Positions 1 through 11,398 of a stretch of DNA of 64,000 nucleotides are shown piece by piece. Made by a program: the position numbers and the translations under genes. Under the pieces are notes generated by a model, which saw only the letters and a program-made list of their open reading frames with translations, did not search any database and was not told where the DNA came from. Position 1 is the stretch's first letter. Every line of letters begins with the position of its first letter. This DNA comes from Rheum nobile (Eukaryota > Streptophyta > Magnoliopsida > Caryophyllales > Polygonaceae): positions 310,001-374,000 of the forward strand of contig WOAB01000098.1 of assembly GCA_027886185.1 (NCBI GenBank), written 5' to 3'.

Positions 1-302
1 CGGTCAAGTCGTTTTCGACACCTTTTGTCCGAGGTTGTGTGTCCCAGATTTCTCGGGAATCGCAATGTCGCAAGCTCCATTTCTGGGCACACCTGGGTTC
101 CTTTGGATTCCTTCAGCTGTCTTGTTCCTTTGGTTCCCTTGTTCTGTTTGGCTTTCCTACCTTCGGTATATTCCTGTGGTTCCTTAAAACACATCTTTGA
201 GATAAAACATTAGTATCATAATATTTGTCATCTTCAAAAGTAGAGAAACTGAGGAAAGGAACTCTCAGGGGAACCGAAGTTCCAGAGTTCCATTTCCTAA
301 CA
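1..302 (-). repeat. Copia LTR, partial (3' LTR)
   Basis: This stretch repeats 5629-5930 closely and ends at the same kind of boundary (cctaaca here, cctagca at 5930). Read on the minus strand the LTR begins TG. The rest of this LTR lies left of the window. Confidence 0.93.
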
Positions 303-382
303 GTATTCTTTGAACTGAGGTCACTACTGAGTAATAGGAATCATTCCTAGTTCCAATCTAAGGTTCTCGAAAGGAACTCTAT

Positions 383-1792
383 TCAATGCCTTGGTGAATA
401 TATATCTGCAACCTGATCTTCAATTCTACAAAATTTCATAATGATGTTTCCCGTCTCAACATGATCTCTAAGAAAATGATGTCTTATGTCAATATGCTTG
501 GTCCTAGTATGATGCACATGATTCTTAGAGATGTTTATGGCACTAGTGTTATCACAAAGAATAGTGAGAGGGCCATAAGACATACCAAAGTCCGCGAGTT
601 GTTGCTTTAGCCAGAGAAGTTGGGAACAGCAGGAGGCAGCCGCAATGTACTCGGATTCTGTGGTGGAGAGGGAGACTGAAACTTGTTTCTTTGATCCCCA
701 TGACACAAGGCCCTTACCTAGGAACTGTGTGATTCCAGAAGTGCTCTTTCTATCCACCAAATATCCAGCATAATCAGCATCAGTGAAACCCATGAGCTCA
801 AAGGGACATTCTTTGGGGTACCAAATACAGAGATCGTCAGTTCCCTTGAGATATCGAAGTATTCTCTTTACAGCAGCCAAGTGGGTTTCTCTTGGACAAG
901 ATTGGAACCTAGCACACAAGCCAACAGCAAAGACAATGTCTGGTCGACTAGCGGTTAGGTACATGAGTGAGCCTATCATACCTCTATAGAGCTTCTCCTC
1001 CACTAGAGGACTCGAGTGGTTCTTATTCAGATGGGCAATGGTGGATATGGGAGTGGAGAGAGGCTTGCATGAATCCATTTTGAACTTCTTCAGTAGTTCC
1101 CTGATATACTTCTGTTGATGGATTTGAATACCATCTTTCTTTTGAGTGATTTGTAATCCGAGGAAGAATGTGAGTTCCCCAATTAAACTCATTTCAAATT
1201 CACTGCTCATCAAGTCTTTGAACTTGTCTACAAGAGACAGGTTAGTGGAACCAAATATAATATCAACATAGATTTGAACCACTAAGATGTTACCTTCTTC
1301 TTCTAGGATGAAGAGAGTTTTATCAATGACTCCACGCTTGTAGCCATTTGAGAGTAGGAACTGGGCAAGACGATCATACCACGCTCTGGGAGCTTGCTTG
1401 AGGCCATAGAGTGCCTTGTCTAGAAAGTAGACATGATCTGGATGATCGTCGTCTTCGAAACCAGGAGGTTGTTTGACATAGACTTCTTCTTGAAGAATTC
1501 CATTGAGGAAGGCTGTCTTTACATCCATTTGGAACAACTTGAATCCTTTGTGTGAAGCGAAGGCAATCAACAATCTTATTGCCTCAATCCTTGCCACTGG
1601 AGCATAGGTTTCATTATAGTCGATGCCTTCTTGTTGATTGTATCCTTGAGCAACAAGTCTTGCTTTGTTCCTTATCACAGCTCCTGTATCATCCAGCTTG
1701 TTTCTGAAGACCCATCTAGTTCCTATGATGTGTTTATCCTTGGGATGGGGAACTAGATGCCATACTTTGTTCCTTTCAAACTGATGAAGCTC
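383..1792 (-). pseudogene. Copia reverse transcriptase and RNase H part of pol
   Basis: Continues in frame from the integrase part after the stop at 1793-1795. The start of the RT fold (RLVAQGYNQQEGIDY, then DVKTAFLNG) and the RNase H region (CDNTSAINISKN, TKHIDIRHHF) are clear. The catalytic motif, normally YVDD, reads YVDI at about 1262-1270 because one codon is missing, so one metal-binding aspartate is lost. The C-terminus is also off frame: after DQVADIY at about 395-400 one extra base moves the expected tail into another frame, which stays open to about 325. The enzyme would copy element RNA into DNA in a virus-like particle; this copy cannot. Confidence 0.92.
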
Positions 1793-3544
1793 TTATTGCA
1801 TAGCTTGGATCCAGTCCGCATCCTTCAGTGCCTCACCTATGTTCTTTGGTTCCATAATAGACAGAAAGGCATTAAAAGCAAAGAAGGTTAGATGTTCATA
1901 CCTTACTGGAGGCTTGACGACTCTTCTTTCTCTGTTGGGAGCCAGAGCATTTGATGTGGAGACATTCTGAGTTGAGCATTCAGCTTCCTTGTTAGGATCA
2001 CCTTTTCCATTGAAGGTCATGTGGGAAGATGAATCATTGAAGTCTCCACAGATGTTGTCGTCATGCTCATGGTTCCCAGAAATGGATTGTTGTTCATTAT
2101 CCATTGGAACTGGTGGAGAAGCCATTGAAGGGTTCCGATCAGCGGGATAGGAACTGGGAGGAGTGACATCTTCATCTGGATCTTCTTGAGATGACTTAGG
2201 AAATTGATCTTCAAAGGAACTGGTGGTGTTCTGCACAATCTTTCCAAGTGATTTTTCATTAAAAATAACATGAATACTTTCTTCTACATTTTTAGTCCTT
2301 TTGTTGAAGACCTTGTATGCCTTACTGCCTGAGGCATAACCAATGAAGATTCCTTCATCACTTCTTGGGTCGAACTTGCCAAGATTGTCCTTCTCATTGT
2401 TGTGCACAAAGCATTTGCATCCGAACACCCTCAGATGTGAAATATTGGGAACTCTTCCTCTTAGGAGTTCATAGGGTGTCTTCTCTGTGATTGGGCGAAG
2501 CATGGCTCTATTGATGATGTAGCACGCTGTGTTGATCGCCCCAGCCCAAAATGATTGGGAGAGCCCACTTGAGATCAGCATAGTTCGAGCCATATTCTCC
2601 AAGGTCTTGTTCTTCCTTTCTACTGCTCCATTCTGTTGAGGAGTGTATGGTGCAGAGAAGTTGTGATCGATGCCATGCTCACTGCAAAAGGTTAGAAATT
2701 CTCCATTTTCGAATTCGGTACCATGGTCAGACCGTATAGCATTTAGTGAACAATCAAGAGATTTTTCGAACAAGGGAACCAAATCTGTAAAGCGGTCAAC
2801 AACTTCACTTTTAGATTTAATGAAAATGGTCCAAGTAAAACGAGAGAAGTCATCGACAATAACAAAGATATACATGTTCCCTCCTAGGCTTTGAACTCTC
2901 ATGGGTCCACAAAGATCCATGTGGATGAGTTCAAGAGGCCTTGAGGTGCTTACCATGTTTTTGGACTTGAAGGAACTATGAGCCTGTTTTCCTTTTATAT
3001 AGTCAGAGCACAGTTCCTTAGATGTGTCACTTAGCTTTGGCAGCCCTCTGACTAGCTCCTTTGAGTGTAGCTTTTGAATCAGCTTGGTGCTAGCATGACC
3101 GAGGCATTGATGCCACAAATCAGCTTGGTCATTCACAGTTGAGAGACAAAGTTTCTCCTTGGGAATAAAGGATGGATCAATTATGTAGACATTGTTGAAT
3201 CTTTTCCCTTTTAGGATGATTTGTCCCGAGGAGTCAAGGACTGAACATTCGTTTGATCTGAATCTAACTTCATTGTCTCCTTGATCACACAGCTGTGACA
3301 CACTTATTAGGTCAAAACCAAGATTATCAACAAGGTGAACTTTGTTTACCTGAATGTGATCGTTGAGTTTCACAGTTCCTATTCCACAGATTTTCCCTTT
3401 GCTTTTGTCTCCAAAGGATATGTTCCCTCCTTGGAGAAGTTGAAGAGAGGTCATTTGATTTCTTCTTCCGGTCATATGGCATGAGCAACCACTGTCAATG
3501 TACCATAGTTGGGGTTGCCTCTCTTCTTTCTGCACACAAGGGAA
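1793..3544 (-). pseudogene. Copia protease and integrase part of pol
   Basis: Begins with the aspartic protease motif (WYIDSGCSCHMTG, about 3490-3450). The integrase zinc-binding region keeps H..H (LWHQCLGHAS) but the following C-x-x-C reads CSDY, so the second cysteine is lost. The catalytic core keeps D (IHMDLCGP), D (IRSDHGTEFEN) and E (NGAVERKNKTLENMA). A TAA stop at 1793-1795 interrupts the frame before RT. The upstream stop at 3545-3547 separates it from gag, also in frame. Normally this part cuts the polyprotein and inserts cDNA into the chromosome. Confidence 0.93.
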
Positions 3545-4774
3545 CTAAGATTTCTGAACCCAGCGAAGCTTGGCTTTACTGGGGGGATTAGCATTCCGAG
3601 TCTGTGAATAACCAGGGAACTGGTTCCTTTCATGGTAATGAGTACTTTTCTCCTTTTCAAAGTTCCTTTTCTTAGCACAATCAGTGTTGTAATGACCATT
3701 CTTACCACAGTAGGTACACAAACGATTGTAAACAACATGTCCATATTTTTCTTTTCCTGGCCTAAAAGGTTTTTCAGTTTTCCTTTTGTTAAAATCAACA
3801 TTGTTTCTAACCTTGCTATGGGCCATGTGAATATATTTTTTGTGAGCAAAGGAATTGGTGAACCATTGGTTTTCAGGAACCATCTTTTCTTTTCCCTTTG
3901 GTTCCTTCTTAGGACTTTGAGAACCTTCATTGAGACGTTTGACAACCTCAGCCTTGTTCTCAAGGACCATGATCTTCTCTGATAGGAATTGATTCCTATC
4001 ACGAGAAGTGGCCAGAGCAATACTGAGGTTTTCATTCATCTCAACAAGTTCTCGCCTAGCCTTTTCTTCTTCAACATCATTGTTCCCTTTATTATTGACA
4101 TATCCTATTCCATGCCGTTGTCTTACAAAAACAGTTTAATTTATCGTTTTTTCATTAATGGAATTAGTGAGAATGTCTAACCTATCAATTATGGATTGAA
4201 GCATGTCATTTCCAGGTGGATTAGCATGCAAGGGAACTTTGACAGAATCTATGCTAGTTTCATCACAAGATTTGCAAGTTTTAAGGTGACTAGCATGCAC
4301 ATTCCTAATATCAATGAGTTTGGAGTGAGTTTCAGCTAGGTCTTTCTCAGTTTCATCAAGTTTCTTACTCCAAATAGAATTCTCAACAGTCAAGCAAGCA
4401 ATTTCATCTTCACAATCATCTAGTTTATGTTGAAGGGAACTGGTTTCCTTTCCTAGTTTCTTTATGATCTTAAGAAGTTGTTTCTTATCACAATCAACTA
4501 GGGATTTTAAGAGATCGTCAGAAGTTACCTCAAGGTCTTCTGAGTCGCTTGAGTCTCCTTTTGCCATGAGACATCTTCCTCCAGAGAAGTCACTGAGATC
4601 CAGTTTCTCATCTGAGTCTTCTCCCCATGAGGCTATGAGAGCCTTCTTTCTTTGAGGTCTTTCCTTACACTTTTCCCACCATGTTTCTTCTCCTTTCTTT
4701 CGGAGATGTGGCTTGTTGGTGGAGATTCCGAGCTCAAACTTGCTTGGTTGAGACATGATCTGCAAACTTAACAA
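3545..4774 (-). pseudogene. Copia gag, shortened, with zinc knuckle
   Basis: The first ATG is at 4774, close to the primer site, and the reading frame is shared with pol. The product has an acidic stretch (SWGEDSDEKLDLSDFSGG), a long coiled-coil-like charged region (LLKSL...DDCEDEIACL), and a CCHC zinc knuckle (CTYCGKNGHYNTDC, about 3725-3685) that would bind element RNA. TAA at 4136-4138 and TAG at 3545-3547 break it. The usual N-terminal capsid domain of copia gag is not seen, so an internal deletion at the 5' end is likely; that is inferred from family knowledge. Confidence 0.85.
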
Positions 4775-4792
4775 AGATCTAGAGCGTTTCCT

Positions 4793-4804
4793 GCTCTGAA
4801 ACCA
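4793..4804 (-). promoter_or_regulatory. Primer binding site (initiator tRNA-Met type)
   Basis: On the minus strand this reads TGGTTTCAGAGC, one base from the TGGTATCAGAGC found in many plant copia elements. It lies two bases inside the end of the 5' LTR. Confidence 0.85.
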
Positions 4805-4806
4805 AT

Positions 4807-5930
4807 TGTAGGATCGTGATTGTTAGACAAAAACTTAAGGAACTCAGAATTTCAATTCTCAGTTCCTTTCGCAGCGGAAATAAACAATCAAACAAATGAC
4901 CAGTTCCTTATAGTGGAAACCTTTGATTGCCAACTAGCAATCTAGGATAAAAACCACTACCTTTCTTTCGAAAGGATTTCAAAGTCTACTTCTTGATTTC
5001 TTATCTCTTTTGGTTACAGCTTATCCTAGGAATGAACACACAGTTCCTTTGCCTTATACACAGTTAGACAATCCTAGATAACTTAACACAATCAATAATC
5101 AATCCAAGAAATAGACTTTCGCACCTAGGAACTATCACTTACAGTCACAGAAACTTAGCACTCAGCTCTTCTTCCTTGAATGGTTCCTCTTGATCTCGGT
5201 TTGCTTTGATGATCTTGTTTGGAGGTTCACACTAGATATTTGCTAATGAGTGTGAGTCGTGTTTCAGTGCTTGAAGATAACCCTTGGGTTAGTCTTCCTT
5301 TTATAGAGGATTCTTCGCAGCTCGATCCTCTCTAGGTTCCCACAGATTGAGCTTGCCCTAGGATAAGTGGTTCTCCTTGGTCCACGTTGTTCTTGGCATG
5401 TGCAAACAACCTAGGCAACTCAGAATCCTTCTAGGTTAGTCAACCTCTTCAGCCAAGTCATTCTCCAGCTTCCTTTGTCCGAGGTTCGACACTCTGGGCG
5501 CTTGGGAACTGACTTCTGGACAGCGACAAGTTCCATGTCCTGTCGCTTTCACCTTTCTCTGTCCGAGGTTCGGCGTTCTAGGTGTCTTAGAGTCTTGCTC
5601 TTGGATGGTGGCAGGCTTTTGGAAGCTTCGGACAAGTCGTTTTCAACAACTTTTGTCCGAGGTTGTGTGTCCCCAGATTTCTCGGGAATCGCAATGTCGC
5701 ATGCTGCGTTCTGGGCACACCTGGGTCCTTCTGGTTTCCTTCATCTGTCTTGTTCCTTTGGTTCTCTTGTCCTGTTTGGCTTTCTTGCCTTCGGTATGTT
5801 CCTGTGGTTCCTTAAAACACATCTTTGAGATAAAACATTAGTATCATAATATTTGTCATCGTCAAAAGTAGAGAAACTGAGGAAATGAACTCTCAGGGGA
5901 ACCTAAATTCCAGAGTTCCGTTTCCTAGCA
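4807..5930 (-). repeat. Copia 5' LTR, complete (1124 bp)
   Basis: On the minus strand it begins TGCTAGG and ends CCTACA, directly followed by the primer site. Its 3' part on the + strand (5629-5930) matches 1-302. It contains several short near-repeats of a TTTGTCCGAGGTT motif at about 5475, 5560 and 5650. Confidence 0.92.
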
Positions 5931-5935
5931 CATGT

Positions 5936-6105
5936 CAACAGACTTTGGTACACAAATTGATACAAGGTGCACAAGAGTTGTTTTTTGGTACACAATTCAA
6001 CATATTCTAGTAAATATTTCAACAGACTTTAGAGCACAAACTGCTACAACTTGGTGCACAAGAGTTGTTTTTTGCCCAGTAAATTAAATACGCGGGTTAT
6101 ACAGA
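5936..6105. repeat. Imperfect direct duplication, period about 84 bp
   Basis: The string caacagacttt followed by related text (gtgcacaagagttgtttttt) starts at 5936 and again at 6020. It lies just outside the copia LTR. No coding potential. Confidence 0.7.
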
Positions 6106-6177
6106 TATAATTTGATCGTGTCGTTTTTAACTTTTTTTATTTGTTTGCATGTTCACATTCTTAACTTTGTTCGCACC

Positions 6178-6795
6178 TAGAGCTGTCAATCGATCGGTCA
6201 AGTCGGGTTCGGTTCAGTTATTTCGGGTTTGGGTTGAGAATGGGTCGGGTCATTTTGGATTATAGGTCAAGCCGGGTCGAGTTATTATAAGTCAGCGGGT
6301 GGTTCGGGTAGACTAACGGGTCAAAAGCGTCTTTTTTTTAAATATTGTGTTCACTGTTTAAATATTATTAAATAGTTAAAAACTAATTTAAATATGCCAA
6401 AATAAGTTGAAATGAATTAAAATAATAATATAATTAATTATTTTAATGTAATTGATATTATTAGACCAAAATTATATTTTATTTTTAATTTATATTATAT
6501 TAATTTCTAAGTTTATGCATTATAAAAAAATATATAAGTACAAAAATGTTCTTTTTTAGGATAATTGAGCATATTATCATTATTTATATGTCAGTTATCA
6601 TATATATTTTATGTTATATGATAAATGTCCACATTTATTTGTTAATCGGGTCAGATTCGGGTTGGTCGGGTTCGATCTCCGTAAATTTGGGTTCGGTAAA
6701 TTCGGGTTACCATTAATTTCGGTCAGGTCGGGTCGGATCCAAAAGCGAGTCGATCAAGTCGGTAAAACGGGTTCGATCACTTTTTGACAACTCTA
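6178..6795. mobile_element. Non-autonomous hAT-type element (MITE), 618 bp
   Basis: The ends are inverted: TAGAGCTGTCAA at the left, and TAGAGTTGTCAA when the right end is reverse-complemented. The 8 bases outside are identical on both sides (TTCGCACC at 6170-6177 and 6796-6803), the size made by hAT transposases. Both subterminal regions are rich in GGGTCGGGT/GGGTTCGG repeats, probable transposase binding sites by analogy. The middle is AT-rich with no open frame, so it must have been moved in trans. Confidence 0.9.
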
Positions 6796-6803
6796 TTCGC
6801 ACC

Positions 6804-7196
6804 TGATACTATTCCTCAATCTATATATATTCCTACGTATATAAAATTAGTTCATGGTCACATTTATTTATTTTATTAACCATGCATTTATTAATATTTA
6901 TATATAATTATGATTAAAAAAGCAAAGAATTAAATGTAGCTTAGTGATTTGGGTGCTTGAAAATGACCTATAAATCATAAATTGTTCAAACCTTGTCAAC
7001 AACTCTTTTAAACTAATTTTGAGCTGTATACACATTCATAGATAAAAATTTAAAATTTTATATCCAATTTTTCTCACTTATTGGTCCCTAGACCCTATTA
7101 TATTGTAAAAATCCCATGGGATAAGATTAAATTGTTAAAGACCGCTATTATATTTTTCCCTTAAAATTGGCAAGAGTTATACATCATCTCAATCTA
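6804..7196. other. AT-rich intergenic DNA, nothing recognised
   Basis: No open frame, repeat or terminal structure that I can support. Confidence 0.6.
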
Positions 7197-7205
7197 TATA
7201 TCTAG

Positions 7206-7936
7206 ACCATTGCTAAATAGAGTCCACTTTATTTTTCTAAATAGAGCCCCTTCTATACATATATAAGGAATTTATTCCAAAATTACAACCCTACCACCCT
7301 TATTTTCTTCCTCTCTTTCATTTCCCATCTCCCACCTCTCTTCCTTTCTTCCATTTCGCATCTCACAAGCCATAAAAAATCAGCCCTTTCTTCCTCACTT
7401 AATCACTAAATTGCCATCAATTTGGATCAAGGAGGTGCCACACTTAAGAATCAACCAACCATCTCCAAGAAAATATAAGTTTATCAACTAATTTTGTAAA
7501 TTCGTAGTTAGGGTTTAAACAAATTTTCAAGATTGAATTTTGGGTACTATTGACCTAATTTGTCTTATAAATTCGAAGTTTTAGGTCTATAGATGAATAA
7601 AATGTATAATGGATATCATTTAGATAGATTTCGGGTTGATTTCTTGTTGCTCATTGATTTCGGGTTGATTTCTTGAGACAAACGAACATCTGCGTCTTAT
7701 GAGGAAGAAGACGACGTCCCACTGTCACGGACAAAACGCGTTCATCCGTGATGGATGAACGCGGTTTCTCCGTGATTTGACCACGGAGGAACTGTATCCA
7801 TCCGTGAGTTGACCACAGAGGAACTCAGTTCGTCCGTGGTCAATTCACGGACGGATGCAGTTCCTCCGTGGTCAATTCATAGTCGTAGAGTGAGCGCTAT
7901 GAAGAAATATAGGGTGGACGTTAAATAGCAACCATG
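7206..7936. mobile_element. Short Mutator-like element (candidate), about 730 bp
   Basis: The left end (ttgctaaatagagtccac) and the reverse-complemented right end (ttgctatttaacgtccac) match over about 22 of 29 bases. A 9-base flank is nearly duplicated (tatatctag at 7197-7205, tatatctgt at 7937-7945), as expected for Mutator. The right half (7728-7885) is filled with near-palindromic repeats of the type CATCCGTG/CACGGATG and TCCGTGGTCAATTC. These are the same style as in the larger MULE at 8814. No coding frame. Exact ends are uncertain. Confidence 0.6.
7728..7885. repeat. Cluster of short inverted and direct repeats (tccgtg/cacgga)
   Basis: Alternating copies of cctccgtg, ccacggagg, catccgtga and cacggacgga form several small hairpins. 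The motif family is shared with the MULE at 8814-14385. Confidence 0.75.
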
Positions 7937-7945
7937 TATATCTGT

Positions 7946-8360
7946 CTATCTATATATAAAAGAGCTCTCCCCTTTAGAGTCATGAAAGTGTTTTTAGGAG
8001 GTTGTTAAGGCTATATTTTTTAGTTTTTGATTTTTTCATTTATTAATATATAATGTATTCAAAAATATCTATATTTATATACATATTAAAGCTATCATAC
8101 AAAAAGCCATCAACATTTTTGTGGGCCTTCAAATTATGGGGTTTTTAAATCTATAATTTAATATTGTATCACTAATTTAGCAATTTAAATCTAACAAATT
8201 TTAATAATAATTAAACCAACAAATCTTAACAAATTAATTCTTTACTTAATTCTAATTATTAGCATACAAACGGACTCCTACACATTTATCGGATGAATTA
8301 TATTTTTATCAATGATAAGTGTACAATAGAATCTCAACATTTTATTTTCTTCTTATGATA
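7946..8360. other. AT-rich intergenic DNA, nothing recognised
   Basis: No coding frame or clear element ends. The start (tctatatataaaagag) recalls Helitron ends, but I found no matching 3' hairpin. Confidence 0.5.
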
Positions 8361-8362
8361 TA

Positions 8363-8621
8363 CTCCCTCCGTCCCGGTTTGTTTGTCCTGTTTGACTTTT
8401 AGACAATGTTCATCGTTGAAGAGAATCTTTAAGATTTCTTCTAATATATAAGAAAAAACATAGTCATGTGGGGTCTTGTTTGATTCGTCTCAGCGAGTAC
8501 TTTGATAATATTAAAAAATTATAATTTTTAGAATTATATAATTAGAGATATTAACAATACAAAACTCGTCTCTGCAAGTGTGCCCGGTCAAAACAGGACA
8601 AACAAACCGGGACGGAGGGAG
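8363..8621. mobile_element. Stowaway-type MITE (Tc1/mariner), 259 bp
   Basis: The ends are almost perfect inverted repeats of more than 30 bp beginning CTCCCTCCGTCCCGG, the signature of plant Stowaway elements. They are flanked by the expected TA duplication (8361-8362 and 8622-8623). No open frame. Confidence 0.95.
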
Positions 8622-8820
8622 TAGTTTGACAATAATATTTCCACACATATTATATATCATGCAATCTCTCTCCCACCTTAATTATTATTTAACTTTTTTT
8701 ATAATATTATATTTAACTAGCATCACTATATAAACCCAGTATTATTTTTAATTAATTGTATCCATCTATCCGGAGAAAGTTTATCCTCACATGGGCCGAA
8801 TATTATATATGTCCGTTGCT

Positions 8821-8950
8821 ATTTCACGCACGGGTGAAATTTCTATTTCACGCCCTGTTTCGTCCATGACGGACGAAACATGGCCACCCGTGACGAGCGG
8901 AGGCCTTTCGTCCGTGAAGGACGAAGGCCAGCCGTCTGTCACGGACGAAG
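8821..8950. repeat. Left terminal inverted repeat and subterminal palindromes of the MULE
   Basis: Holds two copies of atttcacg-type motifs, then cgtccatgacggacgaa, gtccgtgaaggacgaa and gtctgtcacggacgaa. The counterpart at 14221-14375 has the same order in reverse. Confidence 0.85.
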
Positions 8951-8956
8951 TTGCTG

Positions 8957-8964
8957 TATATAAA
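8957..8964 (+). promoter_or_regulatory. Probable TATA box of the MULE PMD gene
   Basis: tatataaa lies just inside the left terminal repeat, upstream of a C/T-rich leader (8985-9090) that ends in a plausible splice donor (gag/gttagt at 9094). The acceptor is at about 9193. Confidence 0.55.
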
Positions 8965-9256
8965 AGCAACAACTTCGTCTCCCCCGACCCATACCTCCCA
9001 TTTCACCCCTCTCTCTCGCGATTTCGCTCTGCAAAAGCTCAAGCATTTCGATCCGTCACGTTTCGATCAAATCCGTTTGTCACGATCCGTGAGGTTAGTT
9101 AAATCTTTACTTGTTCTTCACTTAGTTTAATGATGTTGAAAGTATTTAAACATGTTTGAATGTTATTTGAATTGAATTAATGTCGGTTTTTAGGGTTTTG
9201 AACATGGATCTGCACTTACGGATTTCTTTGACAGATCTGGATTTGAACATTTTGAA

Positions 9257-9490
9257 TCGTCTGTGACGGACGAATCCTCATCATCCGTCACGAACGGATC
9301 CTTCTCTTCCGTCACAGACGGGTCCTTCTCGTCCGTCACAGACGGGTCCTTCTCGTCCGTCACAGATGGGTCCTTCTCGTCTGTCACGGACGGATCCTTC
9401 TCGTCAGTCACGGACGGATCCTTCTCGTCCGTCACGGACGGATCCTTCTCGTCCGTCACGGACGAGTCCTTCTCATTCGTCACGGACGGT
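9257..9490. repeat. 24-bp minisatellite with palindromic core, about 9-10 copies
   Basis: Unit is roughly tccttctcgtccgtcacgga plus cgga, with tccgtcacgga as an 11-base near-palindrome. Because 24 is divisible by three, all copies stay in frame. The array is open on the + strand (repeating SFSSVTDG) and on the - strand (repeating SVTDEKDP). It is followed by a GTT/GAT trinucleotide run (9508-9590). No CRISPR features: there are no unique spacers. Confidence 0.92.
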
Positions 9491-9622
9491 TGCATGCGGA
9501 TCTGGATATTGTTGATGTTGTTGTTGTTGATAATGATGTTGTTGTTGTTCATGTTGTTCATGTTGTTCATGTTGTTGTTGTTGTTGTTGCTCCCTCTAAA
9601 GTTTTGTTTTTTCTTATTACAG

Positions 9623-11398
9623 ATGGAAAACCAAACAAGATCTGCCCGTCACAGAAGGTGGAACGTTGTCCATGAGGGACAAGAACAAGAAGATGATCGT
9701 ATAGTATATCGAAGGAGGCAACAAAAGAAATAAAAAAAGGTGACAAAGCAGAACCGAGTACGGTCCATGACCCGACTGTACCGATATATGCAGACCCACC
9801 ACTCAACACCATGCCGTTTAACGATCCACCCATATACCAGACACCGTACACGAATGTGGTAAGTAAATATATATATGTTTACTTAATTAAACTATTACAT
9901 TATTTAATATTGTTTCTAATAATTTGTTTTATAGGATCCGACATAGTATGTACCTCTTGTAGCTGAACAGCCTAGTGGTTGGCCCATTCCTATATTTTCG
10001 GGAGATATGAGTGGGCAAGGTGTTTGGCCCTCAGGTGTTTGGCCCTCTCAGCAGCCTAGCTTCAAGGAACCGGCGAAGGAACCGGCTGCTTCTAGACAAC
10101 CTAGACAGCGTAGAGGTCGTGGAGCAGATGCTATTGATCCGAAGCTGGTAGGACCTGTATCGGGAGGTCCAGAGAGCCCAGACCTGCTGTTTAGCTTTAC
10201 AGCCCACACAACATACTTCATTTATCAGGGCATCATAAGTTATCAAAAATTGATGCTGTTAATAAATCATTTCCGTATTTATTTTTATATCTAACATTTA
10301 TTTTTTTAGGAGCGAGAAACTCTCACGTTTCAGCATAGGCACGATCAACTACGAAAATGGTGCATCGGCGACCAATATGCATGGTGCGATATTGCCCGAA
10401 ACAGCGGCATTACACATCTGTAGCAGCTGATCTACACTTTTGTAGATCAGCCTTTGATTTCTGCTTTTGTGGAGAGATAGCAGTCGAAGACCAATTTATT
10501 TCATATGCCATTTGGAGAGATGACTATAACTCTCCTGGATGTCTACATGATCTTGGGTCTCAATATTCATGGGGATGGAATGGGACTTCCTCTCCAAGAT
10601 CGTATCAAGGGCAAAAATGAATTGTTCAATGAACAATTCCAGAGGGCAATGGAGTTTTTTGACTTGACGCCCCAAATGGCAGAGCGAGGACTCATTGCAG
10701 ATAACCTAAGGCATCATTGCTTGAGCACAAACATGGACGATGAGACTATCATGTCGGGTTATCTATTGTACCTGATGGGCTCGACCCTCTTTCCTGAAAA
10801 GTCCCAACACTTGTTGCCCATGCCATATCTGAAGTATGTGAGTGACGTTCATACCACTCGCGATCTTTCTTGGGGTTCGGGCACGTTGGCATTCATGTAT
10901 TGTTCATTGGGCGAGTGTTCACGCCATGAATGTCGTCAGATGTCGACCTGCTACACATTGTTGATGGTAAGAATTGTGTTGTATATTGTTTTTATATTAT
11001 TTAAATAAATTTATGTTTCAGGCTGATATGTTTGTTTATGTACAAGCGTGGTTCTATCTGTACTTCCCCAGCTTCCGTCCTCCACAGAATCCACTTTTCA
11101 CTAACAATGTGCCATATGCAAGGCGATGGGACCCTGTGCAGACTCGTAGTAGACAAAGAAGAAACTACAAGAATGAGCTAGATTTGATGTAGCCTTGGCA
11201 AGTAAGTATCATATGATGGGGTTTATGTCTCATATTAAAGTATTACAATTGTGTGAGGTACTTGTGGCTATGTTGATTGCATCGAATTTTGTATAGGTTG
11301 ACTGGAAGCCTTATGGAAATGTGGATTACAATATGATGGAGTTGGCTCCAGCCTTTTTTCATGGGGCTATCTCATTTTTTAGAATCATAGAGTCATAA
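9623..11398 (+). pseudogene. Plant mobile domain (PMD) gene inside the MULE, broken
   Basis: Likely exons are 9623-9858, 9935 to about 10227, 10320-10966, 11022-11201 and 11297-11398, most with good GT-AG sites. The translation matches the aminotransferase-like plant mobile domain: (PESPDLLFSFTAHT), then TFQHRHDQLRKWCIG, then MPFGEMTITLLDVYMILGL, then DLSWGSGTLAFMYCSL, then FVYVQAWFYLYFPSF. PMD proteins occur in plant transposons and in host proteins such as MAIN/MAIL1. Breaks: a frameshift near 9730, TAG stops at about 9944, 10421, 10478 and 11190, and a poor donor after exon 2. The C-terminal third of a usual PMD protein is absent. An RG-rich linker (RQPRQRRGRG) precedes the domain. Function in transposition is unknown. 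Confidence 0.8.

Larger units (their letters stand above)
1..5930 (-). mobile_element. Ty1/copia LTR retrotransposon, 5' LTR complete, 3' LTR cut by window edge
   Basis: The element reads on the minus strand in the order LTR (4807-5930), primer site (4793-4804), gag, protease, integrase, reverse transcriptase, RNase H (4774 down to 383), LTR (1-302). Integrase before reverse transcriptase defines Ty1/copia. The polyprotein style fits the SIRE/Tork side of the group, but I cannot choose the lineage. The whole coding region lies in one frame and has three stops and one late 1-base frameshift, so it is inactive. The N-terminal capsid part of gag looks missing, because the first ATG lies only about 20 bases from the primer site. 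The target duplication cannot be tested because the left end is outside the window. Confidence 0.95.

Noticed and set aside
7946..8813. Helitron
   Set aside because: Only a TC-rich start with tatataaaag was seen; no CTRR end with a hairpin and no helicase.
9257..9490. CRISPR-like array
   Set aside because: The copies are head-to-tail with no unique spacers, and the context is a plant transposon.
9190..9570. Minus-strand open frame with SVTDEKDP repeats
   Set aside because: It is the mirror of the 24-bp minisatellite, which is open on both strands because the unit is a multiple of three and near-palindromic. No gene signals.
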